Origin: an uncultured Bacteroidia bacterium
Lineage (GTDB): Bacteria > Bacteroidota > Bacteroidia > J057 > CALLMJ01
Assembly: GCA_938005475.1 (NCBI GenBank)
Contig: CALLNY010000077.1
Location: forward strand, 1-36,299
Direction of reading: 5' to 3'
DNA: 36,299 nucleotides
The translations under genes were made by a program, and so were the position numbers. This document shows positions 25,361 through 33,113 of the stretch, in pieces. The notes under the pieces were generated by a model. That model searched no databases. It had not been told where the DNA came from and saw only the letters and a list, made by a program, of their open reading frames with translations. Position 1 is the stretch's first letter, and each line of letters begins with the position of its first letter.

Positions 25361-27661
25361 TTAAATTTTGGTGATTTTCATTTCTGTTCTACGGTTTTTT
25401 TGTTTGTTTGCGGGAGTATCATTGGGTGCAACAGGCTTGCTTTCCCCATAACCTTTCCATGTCAAACGTGAGCTGTCTACCCCACTCTTAATTAAATAAT
25501 CAACCACCGATTTCGCCCTTGCATCAGATAACTTTAAGTTATACTCATCAGAACCATCTGAATCGGTATGTCCTGATATTTCTATGTGAATAGTGGGGTT
25601 TTCCTGCATGATATTTACTAATTTCTCTAAAACAGTTATAGATTCCTTTCTTAAAGTCGCTTTGTCATAATCATAGTAAATATTTTCAATCACAAATACC
25701 TTATCTAATTCCATTTTGGAGAGGGGTATATCTTGAATGAAGGGATTTTCTTGTGTATATTTTTCTGTCAGGCTAATAAGAACAGTGTTGAATAAATACA
25801 ATTTTTTATTAGCTTCCAGCATATATGTTCCAAAGGGTAGAATAAATTCAAAAGAGCCATCGCTATGCGTATTCATTTGTTGAAGAACATTCTGTTTACT
25901 ATCCATCACCTTAACATTTGCATTGGCTAATTTCTCTTGAGTATCTTTATCATAAACGGTACCTTTTACTTTGGCTATTTTCTCTTTTTCATTTGGTACC
26001 AAATCAAAATTTTTCTCTACACCAATTTTAGCATCTTTTTCATAAATAGCAAATTCCACTGATTGCGGATAGTATCCCTCCGCCGAAACTTCTATTTTAT
26101 AATTCCTTGCAAAAGGTAACACTTTTTTGTAATTACTTAATTTCTCTTGAAATAAAATTTTTCCATAGACATCTTTAATAATGATAACGGCTTCCAAAGG
26201 TTTTAATGTTTTGGCATCGCGTATTTTACCAAATATGAAACCTTCTACCTCTCTATCTAAATAAATATCTTTGTCGAGTTTAGTTATCTCCTTAGAAAAT
26301 TCCAACTTGTCTCGGTATTCAGGATAATTAGGAGCTTTAACTACTATTTTGTATCGGTATTCACAAGGTACTTTTAAAGAGTATTTTCCATTGGATGCTG
26401 TTTGAGTTCCTGCAATAGTTTTTCCATTATCATCTACAATAGAAACCACTGCTTGCAACGAAGTTTTGGTTCTCATATCAAAAATTGTACCTTCTATCGT
26501 ACATTCTTTTAGTTTTTTATGTTCGGGTTCAATAGAAATATTACGGTGTACATTTAAATTATTGTCTTTAAATGAAGCGGTGATGATATCTTTGTCGCCG
26601 TCGCCGTCCATATCGTAACCTAAAATTCTTGCGTTCCAATTACCTGAACGAAATGAATTACGAGAACTGAAATGCCCTTTCCCATCATTCAAATGTACAT
26701 TGACGTTTTGGTCTCGCGATGACGCAGTAATTGCATCTATATCTCCATCTAAATCAAAATCATCTAACACAATATCAAAATTCATGGCTCCCGTTAAAAC
26801 AGGCTCAAAAGATTTAAACGTTTTATCGCCGTTATTATGAAACCAATAAATATTATTTCCTAAATAGGTAGCGGCAACCACATCAGGGAGACCATCCTTG
26901 TTTATATCTGCAACTTCAAACCCCCAAACCGCATGGCCTCCACAAGCCAAAGCAGTACCTTTCACATAATCCGTTCCCGTAGAATAATGTATATAAACAT
27001 AACCATCATCACAAGAAGTAATAATATCCTCTCTTCCGTCTTTATTCATATCCCGTACAACCACTTTACGCGGCTTTTCCCCCGTTAAGAATGATCTATA
27101 AAAATTAAAATTACCGTTACCATCTCCTGTGAAAAGGTAAACTTTGTTCTCTGAATTGGATACAGAAACTAAATCAATGTTACCGTCTCGGTTACAATCG
27201 CCAGCAGTAACCCAGTGAGGGAAAATGCCAGCATCTATAGATTTCATGGAAGTAAAAATTCCTTCGCCCTGATTGATATGCCAATTCATTTTTCCATCTT
27301 TAATAGAAACCGTAGCTAAATCAGGCTTTCCATCCCTATTAAAATCAGCCGCCCAAATAGCCCTCGGAAAATTACCAGTCCGATACGACTTCGCCGCAGT
27401 AAGATTGCCTTTACCATCATTAAAATGTATATTAATTTTACTATCTACCTGAGAACAAGAGGCTAAATCCACTGTACCATTACCATCAAAATCGGCTGCC
27501 GCAACACCCCATGGCTCTTCTCCCGATGGTATACTATACTTCGGTAAAAATATCGTATGCGATATATAAATCGTAGAATCTACCCCTGATAAATTTTCTA
27601 CTTGTGAATATCCATAAAAAGCAATAAAAACAGCTAATAAAACAAGCTTGATTATTATCAT
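25361..27661 (-). CDS. OmpA-family protein with FG-GAP repeats and CarboxypepD-regulatory domains
   Basis: A 766-residue envelope protein with a signal peptide ('LLAVFIAFYGYSQ'). Residues about 30-375 hold roughly seven FG-GAP/VCBS repeats with Asp-rich loops such as 'DFDGNGTVD', 'DFNRDGKPD', 'DINKDGLPD' and 'DMDGDGDKD', which usually bind calcium. Three CarboxypepD-regulatory-like beta-sandwich domains follow (about 386-655). The end (about 655-766) is an OmpA peptidoglycan-binding domain with 'ISGHTDSDGSDEYNLKLSD' and the 'NRRTE' motif. It should anchor a repeat-rich surface or periplasmic propeller to murein. It heads a unit with mltG 6 bp downstream. A -7-like TATTTTTG is at 27675-27682. 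No function beyond anchoring can be assigned. Confidence 0.92.
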   Translation of the reverse strand: MIIIKLVLLAVFIAFYGYSQVENLSGVDSTIYISHTIFLPKYSIPSGEEPWGVAAADFDGNGTVDLASCSQVDSKINIHFNDGKGNLTAAKSYRTGNFPRAIWAADFNRDGKPDLATVSIKDGKMNWHINQGEGIFTSMKSIDAGIFPHWVTAGDCNRDGNIDLVSVSNSENKVYLFTGDGNGNFNFYRSFLTGEKPRKVVVRDMNKDGREDIITSCDDGYVYIHYSTGTDYVKGTALACGGHAVWGFEVADINKDGLPDVVAATYLGNNIYWFHNNGDKTFKSFEPVLTGAMNFDIVLDDFDLDGDIDAITASSRDQNVNVHLNDGKGHFSSRNSFRSGNWNARILGYDMDGDGDKDIITASFKDNNLNVHRNISIEPEHKKLKECTIEGTIFDMRTKTSLQAVVSIVDDNGKTIAGTQTASNGKYSLKVPCEYRYKIVVKAPNYPEYRDKLEFSKEITKLDKDIYLDREVEGFIFGKIRDAKTLKPLEAVIIIKDVYGKILFQEKLSNYKKVLPFARNYKIEVSAEGYYPQSVEFAIYEKDAKIGVEKNFDLVPNEKEKIAKVKGTVYDKDTQEKLANANVKVMDSKQNVLQQMNTHSDGSFEFILPFGTYMLEANKKLYLFNTVLISLTEKYTQENPFIQDIPLSKMELDKVFVIENIYYDYDKATLRKESITVLEKLVNIMQENPTIHIEISGHTDSDGSDEYNLKLSDARAKSVVDYLIKSGVDSSRLTWKGYGESKPVAPNDTPANKQKNRRTEMKITKI

Positions 27662-27860
27662 AAAAAACTTTCAGCAAAAATAAATAAAATTTTCAAATAC
27701 AAGCTGTATTGCAATATCAGATCACTAATCTCAACGTAACACAAGATGGAATTTCACACCAAACTAACACCCATTCACCCACCAACACTAACTCCCATCT
27801 CCTTCGCCTTTGAGCAACTACGAAATTGAAACCTACATAACCAATGACTACGATAATCAC

Positions 27861-27891
27861 AAAAAAAGGGAGTAATAAATTTTACTCCCTT
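27861..27891 (-). terminator. Rho-independent terminator of the SBBP-repeat gene
   Basis: Arms AAGGGAGTAA (27866-27875) and TTACTCCCTT (27882-27891) make a 10-bp stem with a 6-nt loop; on the minus strand it ends in a T tract (complement of the A run at 27861-27867). It is just 10 bp past the stop at 27902. Confidence 0.85.
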
Positions 27892-27901
27892 ACTTTTTTG
27901 C

Positions 27902-29527
27902 TTAATTACAAATAATATTTTTCGTACCACCACTACTTATAGAACCACCACTGCTCACAGAAGGTGTAAGAATAACCTGAGTACCACCACTTCCAACAAT
28001 ACCACCACTTCCCACGGAACCTCCGCTATTCGGATTACAACTAGCACATGCGTTTCCATTTGCGTCCAATCTCACAATGTAAAAGTCACGACCTCCTGCT
28101 CCAAAGGATTCTGTCCACCCTGAAACCATATAGCTACCATCGCTCTCCTGTATGATTGATGAAGCACCATCATTACCACTTCCTCCCACGGTTCTCGTCC
28201 ATTCTAATCCTCCCGAACCATTCAATTTCACAATGTACATGTCATTACCTCCTGCTCCAAAGGAATTAGTATACCCTGCAATCGCATAGCCCCCATCACT
28301 CGTCTGTATGATTGAATAAGCATTATCATCACCACTTCCCCCCACGGTTCTCGTCCATTCTAATTCTCCCGAAGCATCTAATTTTGCTATATAAATGTCT
28401 AAATCCCCTGCTCCATAGGAATAAGTATGACCTAAAACCAAATAGCCCCCATCACTCGTCTGTACGGCTACATCACCACCATCCCCCAAACTTCCCCCCA
28501 CGGTTTTCGTCCATTGTAACGTTCCCGAACCATCCAATTTCACAATGCATATATCATTCACTCTTGAATATGAGACCCAAGCATTTCCTACAACCAGGAA
28601 GTCCCCATCACTCGTCTTTATGATTGATCTAGAAAAAACATCATTACCAATAACTCTTGTCCATTGTATCCCTCCCCAAGAATTCAATTTCACTATATAA
28701 ATTTTCATACTTCCTGATCCATATGTATATCCTGAAAGCACGTAGCCCCCATCGGTCGTTTGCACAATCATTGGATAAATAGGAAAAGTACGATCCTCAC
28801 CAGTCCCTCCCACAGTTCGTGTCCATTGTATTGATTTCGTAGCATCCAGTTTCACAACATAAAAGTCCCAGTCACCTGAACCAAAAGAATTAGTATATCC
28901 TGCAATCGCATAACCCCCATCACTCGTCTGTATGATAGTGCGACCTTCTTCATTTTGGTTACCTCCTATGGTGAAACAGAAAGAACTAACACAAACATCT
29001 GAGGATGCCGTAATTACGTTGGAGTTTGAGCTGGCTGCACAGCCGTTTGCTCGTACACGATAGTAATACGTTGTCCCACATGTTAGCCCCGTAACATTGT
29101 ATGAGACCACATTTCCTACGTTCAAGTTATTGTAACCAGTTACAAAATTAGTAAATCCTGCATCCAATGCAACATCTAAAAAATAATTGGTAGCTCCAGA
29201 GACACTAGTCCAATTCGCAGTAAAACCAGAAGTTGTAATACCAGAAGCGGCATTGGCAGTAGGAACACCAGGAGGTACACAGCCACATCCCAAATTTATC
29301 CACGTACTAGATGGAGCATCCCAAAATTGATAGCATTGTGTATCAGTATTGAATATTAAAAGAGAATTTGCAGGAGAGGGAATCGCATTACGTTCAGCGG
29401 TCGTCATCCGCGGCACTAATAAACCACTGTTGTTACTTGTTACGTCTAATTTAGCACTGGCATCAGGCGAGGAAGTACCTATACCCACATTCTGTGCTAG
29501 CAATTGATTAGCCAGCATAAACACCAA
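27902..29527 (-). CDS. Secreted SBBP/delta-60-like repeat protein with FN3 domain
   Basis: About 541 residues are given from the first usable start (TTG 29527; the first ATG is 29518). The mature N-terminus 'QNVGIGTSSPDASAKLDVTS' is common in Bacteroidota exoproteins. Residues about 90-170 form an FN3 domain ('TSGFTANWTSVSGATNYFLD'). Then come about six repeats of roughly 52 residues ('YIVKLNGSGGLEWTRTVGGS', 'SIIQTSDGGYAIAGYTNSFG'), a beta-propeller-like SBBP pattern. The C-terminal tail is Gly/Ser-rich ('SGGSVGSGGIVGSGGT') and no classical T9SS domain is evident. Upstream codons read KKIKRAVFLTGLVFMLANQ, an excellent signal peptide, but without ATG, GTG or TTG before it; an ATC at 29552-29554 sits where the start would be. 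Function unknown; probably surface-exposed. Confidence 0.85.
   Translation of the reverse strand: MVFMLANQLLAQNVGIGTSSPDASAKLDVTSNNSGLLVPRMTTAERNAIPSPANSLLIFNTDTQCYQFWDAPSSTWINLGCGCVPPGVPTANAASGITTSGFTANWTSVSGATNYFLDVALDAGFTNFVTGYNNLNVGNVVSYNVTGLTCGTTYYYRVRANGCAASSNSNVITASSDVCVSSFCFTIGGNQNEEGRTIIQTSDGGYAIAGYTNSFGSGDWDFYVVKLDATKSIQWTRTVGGTGEDRTFPIYPMIVQTTDGGYVLSGYTYGSGSMKIYIVKLNSWGGIQWTRVIGNDVFSRSIIKTSDGDFLVVGNAWVSYSRVNDICIVKLDGSGTLQWTKTVGGSLGDGGDVAVQTSDGGYLVLGHTYSYGAGDLDIYIAKLDASGELEWTRTVGGSGDDNAYSIIQTSDGGYAIAGYTNSFGAGGNDMYIVKLNGSGGLEWTRTVGGSGNDGASSIIQESDGSYMVSGWTESFGAGGRDFYIVRLDANGNACASCNPNSGGSVGSGGIVGSGGTQVILTPSVSSGGSISSGGTKNIICN
28100..28970 (-). repeat. About six tandem ~155-bp repeats inside the SBBP gene
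   Basis: Blocks with the plus-strand cores 'CCCCCATCACTCGTCTGTA' and 'GGTTCTCGTCCATTCTAA' recur at roughly 150-165 bp spacing (for example near 28288, 28449, 28602, 28746 and 28916). The repeats encode the SBBP blades. Copies between 28189 and 28500 are especially similar, suggesting recent duplication or gene conversion. Confidence 0.75.
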
Positions 29528-29554
29528 TCCTGTTAAAAATACAGCTCTTTTGAT

Positions 29555-29879
29555 TTTTTTAAAATTAAGATTTCGTCTTAAACATAAAGGTAATTTTTTT
29601 ATTTGTCAAGTTTTTTTTTATTTTTTTAAAAAAGTTTAAGAACAAACAGCTAACAAATTGATTATTATAAATTTGTTATTAAGAGGAAGGGCTTTCTGCA
29701 AGGAAGCTGAGCAATCGAAACTGCAATCAACACTATATTAGGAACCCAAAAACTACTCAATGAGCTTGTAAAAAAGAAAGCTTTGTAGCCACAGATATAC
29801 TATTGGTATCTTGCAGTAATTTATTTAAAAACCATTAGATAAAGTGCCTATGAAAATTTTGTTCATTTTATCAAATATA
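29555..29879. other. Non-coding stretch between the SBBP gene and the nuclease-like remnant
   Basis: No convincing gene is seen. It holds the probable SBBP promoter region (minus-strand TACCTTTA near 29585, a near match to TAnnTTTG, and a TTGAC-like stretch upstream) and an AT-rich dyad TAACAAATT (29651-29659) with AATTTGTTA (29670-29678), which lacks a T tract and is not a clear terminator. Confidence 0.4.
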
Positions 29880-30028
29880 TCAAAGGTAATCTTTTATACG
29901 GATGTTTAAGGATTGCTCAATTTGTTGGTCTTCAATACCAAGATTTCGCTTCATCTTAATTGAATTTATGATTTGTTGTCTTAACAATTTTTCTTTTTCC
30001 TCTGTTCTTTGCTGCTCTTGCTCCGCTC
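29880..30028 (-). pseudogene. 3' remnant of a coiled-coil-tailed protein (possibly Rpn/PD-(D/E)XK transposase-like)
   Basis: Directly after the CNNM gene stop, the next frame on the minus strand reads as a coherent C-terminus: a charged coiled coil ('AEQEQQRTEEKEKLLRQQ') followed by 'IINSIKMKRNLGIEDQQIEQ' and a short tail ending at TGA 29880-29882. No start codon or N-terminal domain precedes it. Charged coil plus helical tail resembles the C-terminus of Rpn-family recombination-promoting nucleases, which are frequent in Cytophagales, but the nuclease domain is absent. Probably the end of a gene lost by deletion. The family guess is weak. Confidence 0.35.
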
Positions 30029-31294
30029 TTATTGAAGTAATATTTCGACGAGTTCTATTCGTGTTGGGGTTGATTCTAATATTTTGATATTTAGATTATT
30101 ATAATGGATATTTTCTCCTTTTTGTGGAATAAGTCCAGCGATACTAGTAATAAAGCCAGCAAGGGTAGTGTATTCTCCTTCGGGAATTTCGAGGTAATAC
30201 TTTTTATTGAGATAATCAATTTCATGGCGAGCAGAAAAAATAAAATGGTTATCTGATTTTCTTTCTTCGATTAGTCCTTCTGGATTGGTTTCATCAAATT
30301 CATCTTCAATCTCACCTATAACGGATTCAATTAAGTCTTCAAGCGTGACTAATCCAGAGGTTCCACCAAATTCATCTAATACAACAGCGATACTTTTTTT
30401 CTTAGCATTAAATTCAGAGAGTAACTGATGCGCTAACATAGATTCAGGGACTTTTATAACATTTTTTAGGATATCGTTTAGGTGTTTAGGTCTTTTCAAC
30501 AAATCTAATACATGGATGTATCCAATAATGTTATCAAGGGATTCTTTATAGATTAAAAGGCGTGAGAGTTCAGTTTCAATAAATTTATTTTCAAGTTCTT
30601 GAATAGAAGTATTGAAAGGGAGAGCAATGATTTCAGTGCGGGGAATCATGATTTCACGAATTTTTAACTCATTAAAATACAAAGCATTAGCAAAAAATTC
30701 AGGATTGATTTCAGGTTCTTTTTCTGTATTCTGGAAATTTTGTTCAATATAGAATTCCAAATCGGATTTAGTAAAAGGCTGAACTTTTTCATTTTCATGG
30801 ATGTTAAACCAAGGAAACAAAACTTTGTGATTGATATAATTAAGAAAAATTACAGCAGGTTTTAATAGTTTACTCAAAAGATAAATTATGGGGGCGGCAA
30901 GAAGTATAGCTCTGTCTGCATTCTTTCTAAAAATTACTTTGGGAATATATTCCGCAAAAAGTAGTACTAAGATGGTAGAAATAACAGTTTGGAATAAAAT
31001 GTATTCAAAACCTAATTTTTGTAAATCATAACCTAAATGTAAAGTGGCATAATCAAGTAGAAAAGCCATAATCATTGAGTATATAACCAACATAAAGTTA
31101 TGACTGATTAACAAAATAGATATAAATTCAGGGGTATTTTTATAAAAATAAGATAAAATTTTGGCAGCCCATTCGCCTCGTGAATTTCTCAATTCAATTT
31201 TAAAACGATTAGCTGAAAAAAAGGCAATTTCCGTACCCGATAAAAACCCCGTAATCAATAGAACTATCAAACACAGAATAATCCCACCTAACAT
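30029..31294 (-). CDS. CNNM/CBS/CorC-HlyC domain membrane protein (hemolysin family)
   Basis: A 421-residue protein with the standard layout: an N-terminal CNNM membrane domain (about 1-190, starting 'LLITGFLSGTEIAFFSANR'), a pair of CBS domains (about 205-325, 'REIMIPRTEIIALPFN' and 'IGYIHVLDLLKR'), and a CorC/HlyC transporter-associated domain ('VVLDEFGGTSGLVTLEDLIE', 'EYTTLAGFITSIAGLIPQKG'). Family members are linked to magnesium or cobalt efflux; the name hemolysin is historical. GldE of gliding bacteria has the same layout, but here no gld neighbours are present, so I do not assign that name. It starts 18 bp after a small membrane-protein gene. Confidence 0.93.
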   Translation of the reverse strand: MLGGIILCLIVLLITGFLSGTEIAFFSANRFKIELRNSRGEWAAKILSYFYKNTPEFISILLISHNFMLVIYSMIMAFLLDYATLHLGYDLQKLGFEYILFQTVISTILVLLFAEYIPKVIFRKNADRAILLAAPIIYLLSKLLKPAVIFLNYINHKVLFPWFNIHENEKVQPFTKSDLEFYIEQNFQNTEKEPEINPEFFANALYFNELKIREIMIPRTEIIALPFNTSIQELENKFIETELSRLLIYKESLDNIIGYIHVLDLLKRPKHLNDILKNVIKVPESMLAHQLLSEFNAKKKSIAVVLDEFGGTSGLVTLEDLIESVIGEIEDEFDETNPEGLIEERKSDNHFIFSARHEIDYLNKKYYLEIPEGEYTTLAGFITSIAGLIPQKGENIHYNNLNIKILESTPTRIELVEILLQ

Positions 31295-31312
31295 GCTCCT
31301 TAGTTAATCGTT

Positions 31313-31525
31313 TTAATTATTCAGTTCAGAGTCTCGATTTATAATATCGGAGTTATCTTTTTGTGCAAGGCGCGAGTAACGCCTAAAGGAATATAAAAAA
31401 GTGGAGAGTAGTAATGCTACCAGATATAAAAGTTTTTCCCTGATTACTAAATTATCATAATTAAATACAAAAATAAGGCTGATTAAAATTGACATGAAAA
31501 GCCAAAAAAGCTCAATGAATTTCAT
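31313..31525 (-). CDS. Small two-helix membrane protein
   Basis: About 70 residues from ATG 31525. Two hydrophobic segments ('FIELFWLFMSILISLIFVF' and 'LLYLVALLLSTFLYSF') are followed by a charged tail ('RRYSRLAQKDNSDIINRD'). No family recognised. A TTG six codons upstream (31543) would make it overlap the preceding gene, but ATG 31525 lies just after a good promoter and is preferred. The gene sits between a TM-anchored unknown protein and the CNNM gene (18 bp away). Confidence 0.7.
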   Translation of the reverse strand: MKFIELFWLFMSILISLIFVFNYDNLVIREKLLYLVALLLSTFLYSFRRYSRLAQKDNSDIINRDSELNN

Positions 31526-31529
31526 AATG

Positions 31530-31561
31530 CAAAAATAGTTCAATTTCTCGCATAAATCAAA
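31530..31561 (-). promoter_or_regulatory. Internal promoter giving a near-leaderless transcript
   Basis: Minus-strand TTTG (31558-31561) and TATTTTTG (31530-31537) have a 20-bp spacer. ATG 31525 begins only 4 nt after the -7 box. The promoter spans the 3' end of the preceding gene, whose stop is at 31540. Confidence 0.6.
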
Positions 31562-32097
31562 TCCAGTTGAATTAGAATTTTAAGTATTTGCGTTAAGTGT
31601 TGCCATGCTTTTGTTTCCGATGGCTCTGCTAAGATAGTGTAAAAAGCTTGTTGATTTTTTATTTCTAAAACTCCCCAACCATAATCTTTTTGGGTTTTAC
31701 GTATCTGTGTCCATAAATCAGGATAATTTTTTAATATTTGTGAATTGCAAAACAAATTTTCATCAATTTCAATCCATGTGTCTTTTTCACCTAATTTTGA
31801 GAAGATATTTTTACTGGCAATTTTAACATCAGGTATTTTTTCTTGGAAGTTAAAAAAAATTTTTAATACGTGATTAAACGAACGCCCTTTGCCGTGTTTC
31901 AGCCAATTAATTTTCCAATTTTCGTGGATTATTTCAGGAATTTTCGGATTTGTAAAACGAAAAGTATGAGCAATAGTTAAATTCCATTGTTTGCAAAAAA
32001 GCAAAAAATTTTTTTGAGTAGAAGAGTAATTTTGATATAGTAAGACCAATTTAATGGTTAAAATGACGAGGAATAGAAGTGTAAAAGTGTAAATCAT
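31540..32097 (-). CDS. Membrane-anchored protein of unknown function
   Basis: A 185-residue protein with one N-terminal membrane helix ('YTFTLLFLVILTIKLVLLY') and a soluble domain with several Trp residues ('HENWKINWLKHGKGRSFNHV', 'DYGWGVLEIKNQQAF'). No family is recognised. Its start is 1 bp after the polyprenyl synthase stop, so the two are almost certainly co-transcribed, and the next small membrane-protein gene has an additional internal promoter within its 3' end. Localisation: inner membrane with the domain in cytoplasm or periplasm undetermined. Confidence 0.8.
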   Translation of the reverse strand: MIYTFTLLFLVILTIKLVLLYQNYSSTQKNFLLFCKQWNLTIAHTFRFTNPKIPEIIHENWKINWLKHGKGRSFNHVLKIFFNFQEKIPDVKIASKNIFSKLGEKDTWIEIDENLFCNSQILKNYPDLWTQIRKTQKDYGWGVLEIKNQQAFYTILAEPSETKAWQHLTQILKILIQLDLIYARN

Positions 32098-32098
32098 A

Positions 32099-33073
32099 CT
32101 AATAATTGCGATCGATAGTATAGTTTACGAGGTCAATAAGGGATTGTTTACTGGGGCTTTCAGGGAAAGTTTTAAGGATATCCATAGCATCGTTTTTATA
32201 TTGTAACATAATTTGTTGAGAGTAAGCAATTCCATGATTTTGAATAATAAACTCTTTAATCCATTGAAGTTCTTTTTTGTTTCCTTTATGATTTTTTACG
32301 AGGGAAATAACTTTTTTGCGGTCATACCAGGAAGCTTGATTTAAAGAATGAATTAGAGGGAGTGTCATTTTTTTTTCTTTGAGGTCAATACCTAAGGGTT
32401 TACCGATTTGTTCTTCACTGTAGTCGAGCAAATCATCCTTAATTTGGAAGGCGAGACCAATTTTTTCTCCGAAGAGCCTCATATTTTCAATGATATTTTT
32501 ATCATTCGTAACGGAGGCGGCACCGCATTCAGTACAAGAAGCAATGAGAGAAGCGGTCTTCATACGAATAATCTCGAGATAAACTGCTACATCAATATTA
32601 AGGGTTCTTGCTTTTTCAATTTGAAGGAGTTCTCCTTCACTCATTAGCTTTACAGCATTAGAAACGATTTTAAGTAATTGGAAGTCATCGGCTTCCAAAC
32701 TCATTAGAAGCCCTCTTGAAAGTAGGTAGTCACCAACAAGCACGGCTATTTTATTTTTCCATAGAGCGTTTAAAGAGAAAAAACCTCTTCTTTCTTCTGC
32801 GTCATCAACTACGTCATCGTGAATAAGTGTAGCAGTATGTAAAAGTTCAACTAAAGCGGCACCTCTATAAGTAGCGGGTTGTATCCCCCCACAAATATTT
32901 GCTGTAAGTAATACAAACATAGGGCGTATCTGTTTCCCCTTTCTTCTAATAATATACTGCATAATCTTATCCAGTAGCATTACTTTAGTTTTTAAGGCAT
33001 CTCGAAAGTGAACCTCAAATTGTCGCAGTTCTTTTTCTATTGGGGATTGTATCTCTTTTAAACTTTTTGCCAT
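32099..33073 (-). CDS. Polyprenyl (long-chain) diphosphate synthase
   Basis: A 324-residue trans-prenyltransferase that elongates farnesyl or geranylgeranyl diphosphate with isopentenyl diphosphate, expected here to make the side chain of menaquinone. The first Asp-rich motif is 'LIHDDVVDDAEERRG' (Asp86, 87, 90) and the second 'QIKDDLLDYSEE'. Other conserved parts are 'GKQIRPMFVLLTA' and 'KTASLIASCTECGAA'. Family IspB/HepT; chain length is not certain (MK-7 would be usual in this phylum). ATG 33073 is used because the upstream alternative (33094, TTG) precedes the -7 box TAGTTTTG (33082-33089) that would drive the gene. Confidence 0.93.
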   Translation of the reverse strand: MAKSLKEIQSPIEKELRQFEVHFRDALKTKVMLLDKIMQYIIRRKGKQIRPMFVLLTANICGGIQPATYRGAALVELLHTATLIHDDVVDDAEERRGFFSLNALWKNKIAVLVGDYLLSRGLLMSLEADDFQLLKIVSNAVKLMSEGELLQIEKARTLNIDVAVYLEIIRMKTASLIASCTECGAASVTNDKNIIENMRLFGEKIGLAFQIKDDLLDYSEEQIGKPLGIDLKEKKMTLPLIHSLNQASWYDRKKVISLVKNHKGNKKELQWIKEFIIQNHGIAYSQQIMLQYKNDAMDILKTFPESPSKQSLIDLVNYTIDRNY

Positions 33074-33081
33074 AAATTGTA

Positions 33082-33089
33082 CAAAACTA
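33082..33089 (-). promoter_or_regulatory. -7 element 8 nt before the polyprenyl synthase ATG
   Basis: Minus-strand TAGTTTTG matches TAnnTTTG. ATG 33073 follows after 8 nt, so the leader would be nearly absent. No clear -33 TTTG. Confidence 0.45.
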
Positions 33090-33113
33090 CACAAAAAAAT
33101 TGAAAATAAGTCT

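Noticed and set aside
28312-28623. Plus-strand His/Pro-rich ORF over the SBBP repeats
   Set aside because: Shadow of the repeated minus-strand coding sequence; its apparent repeats mirror the SBBP units.
29902-30087. Plus-strand Cys/Phe-rich ORF
   Set aside because: It is antisense to the CNNM gene end and the minus-strand remnant, and shows no domain or start context.
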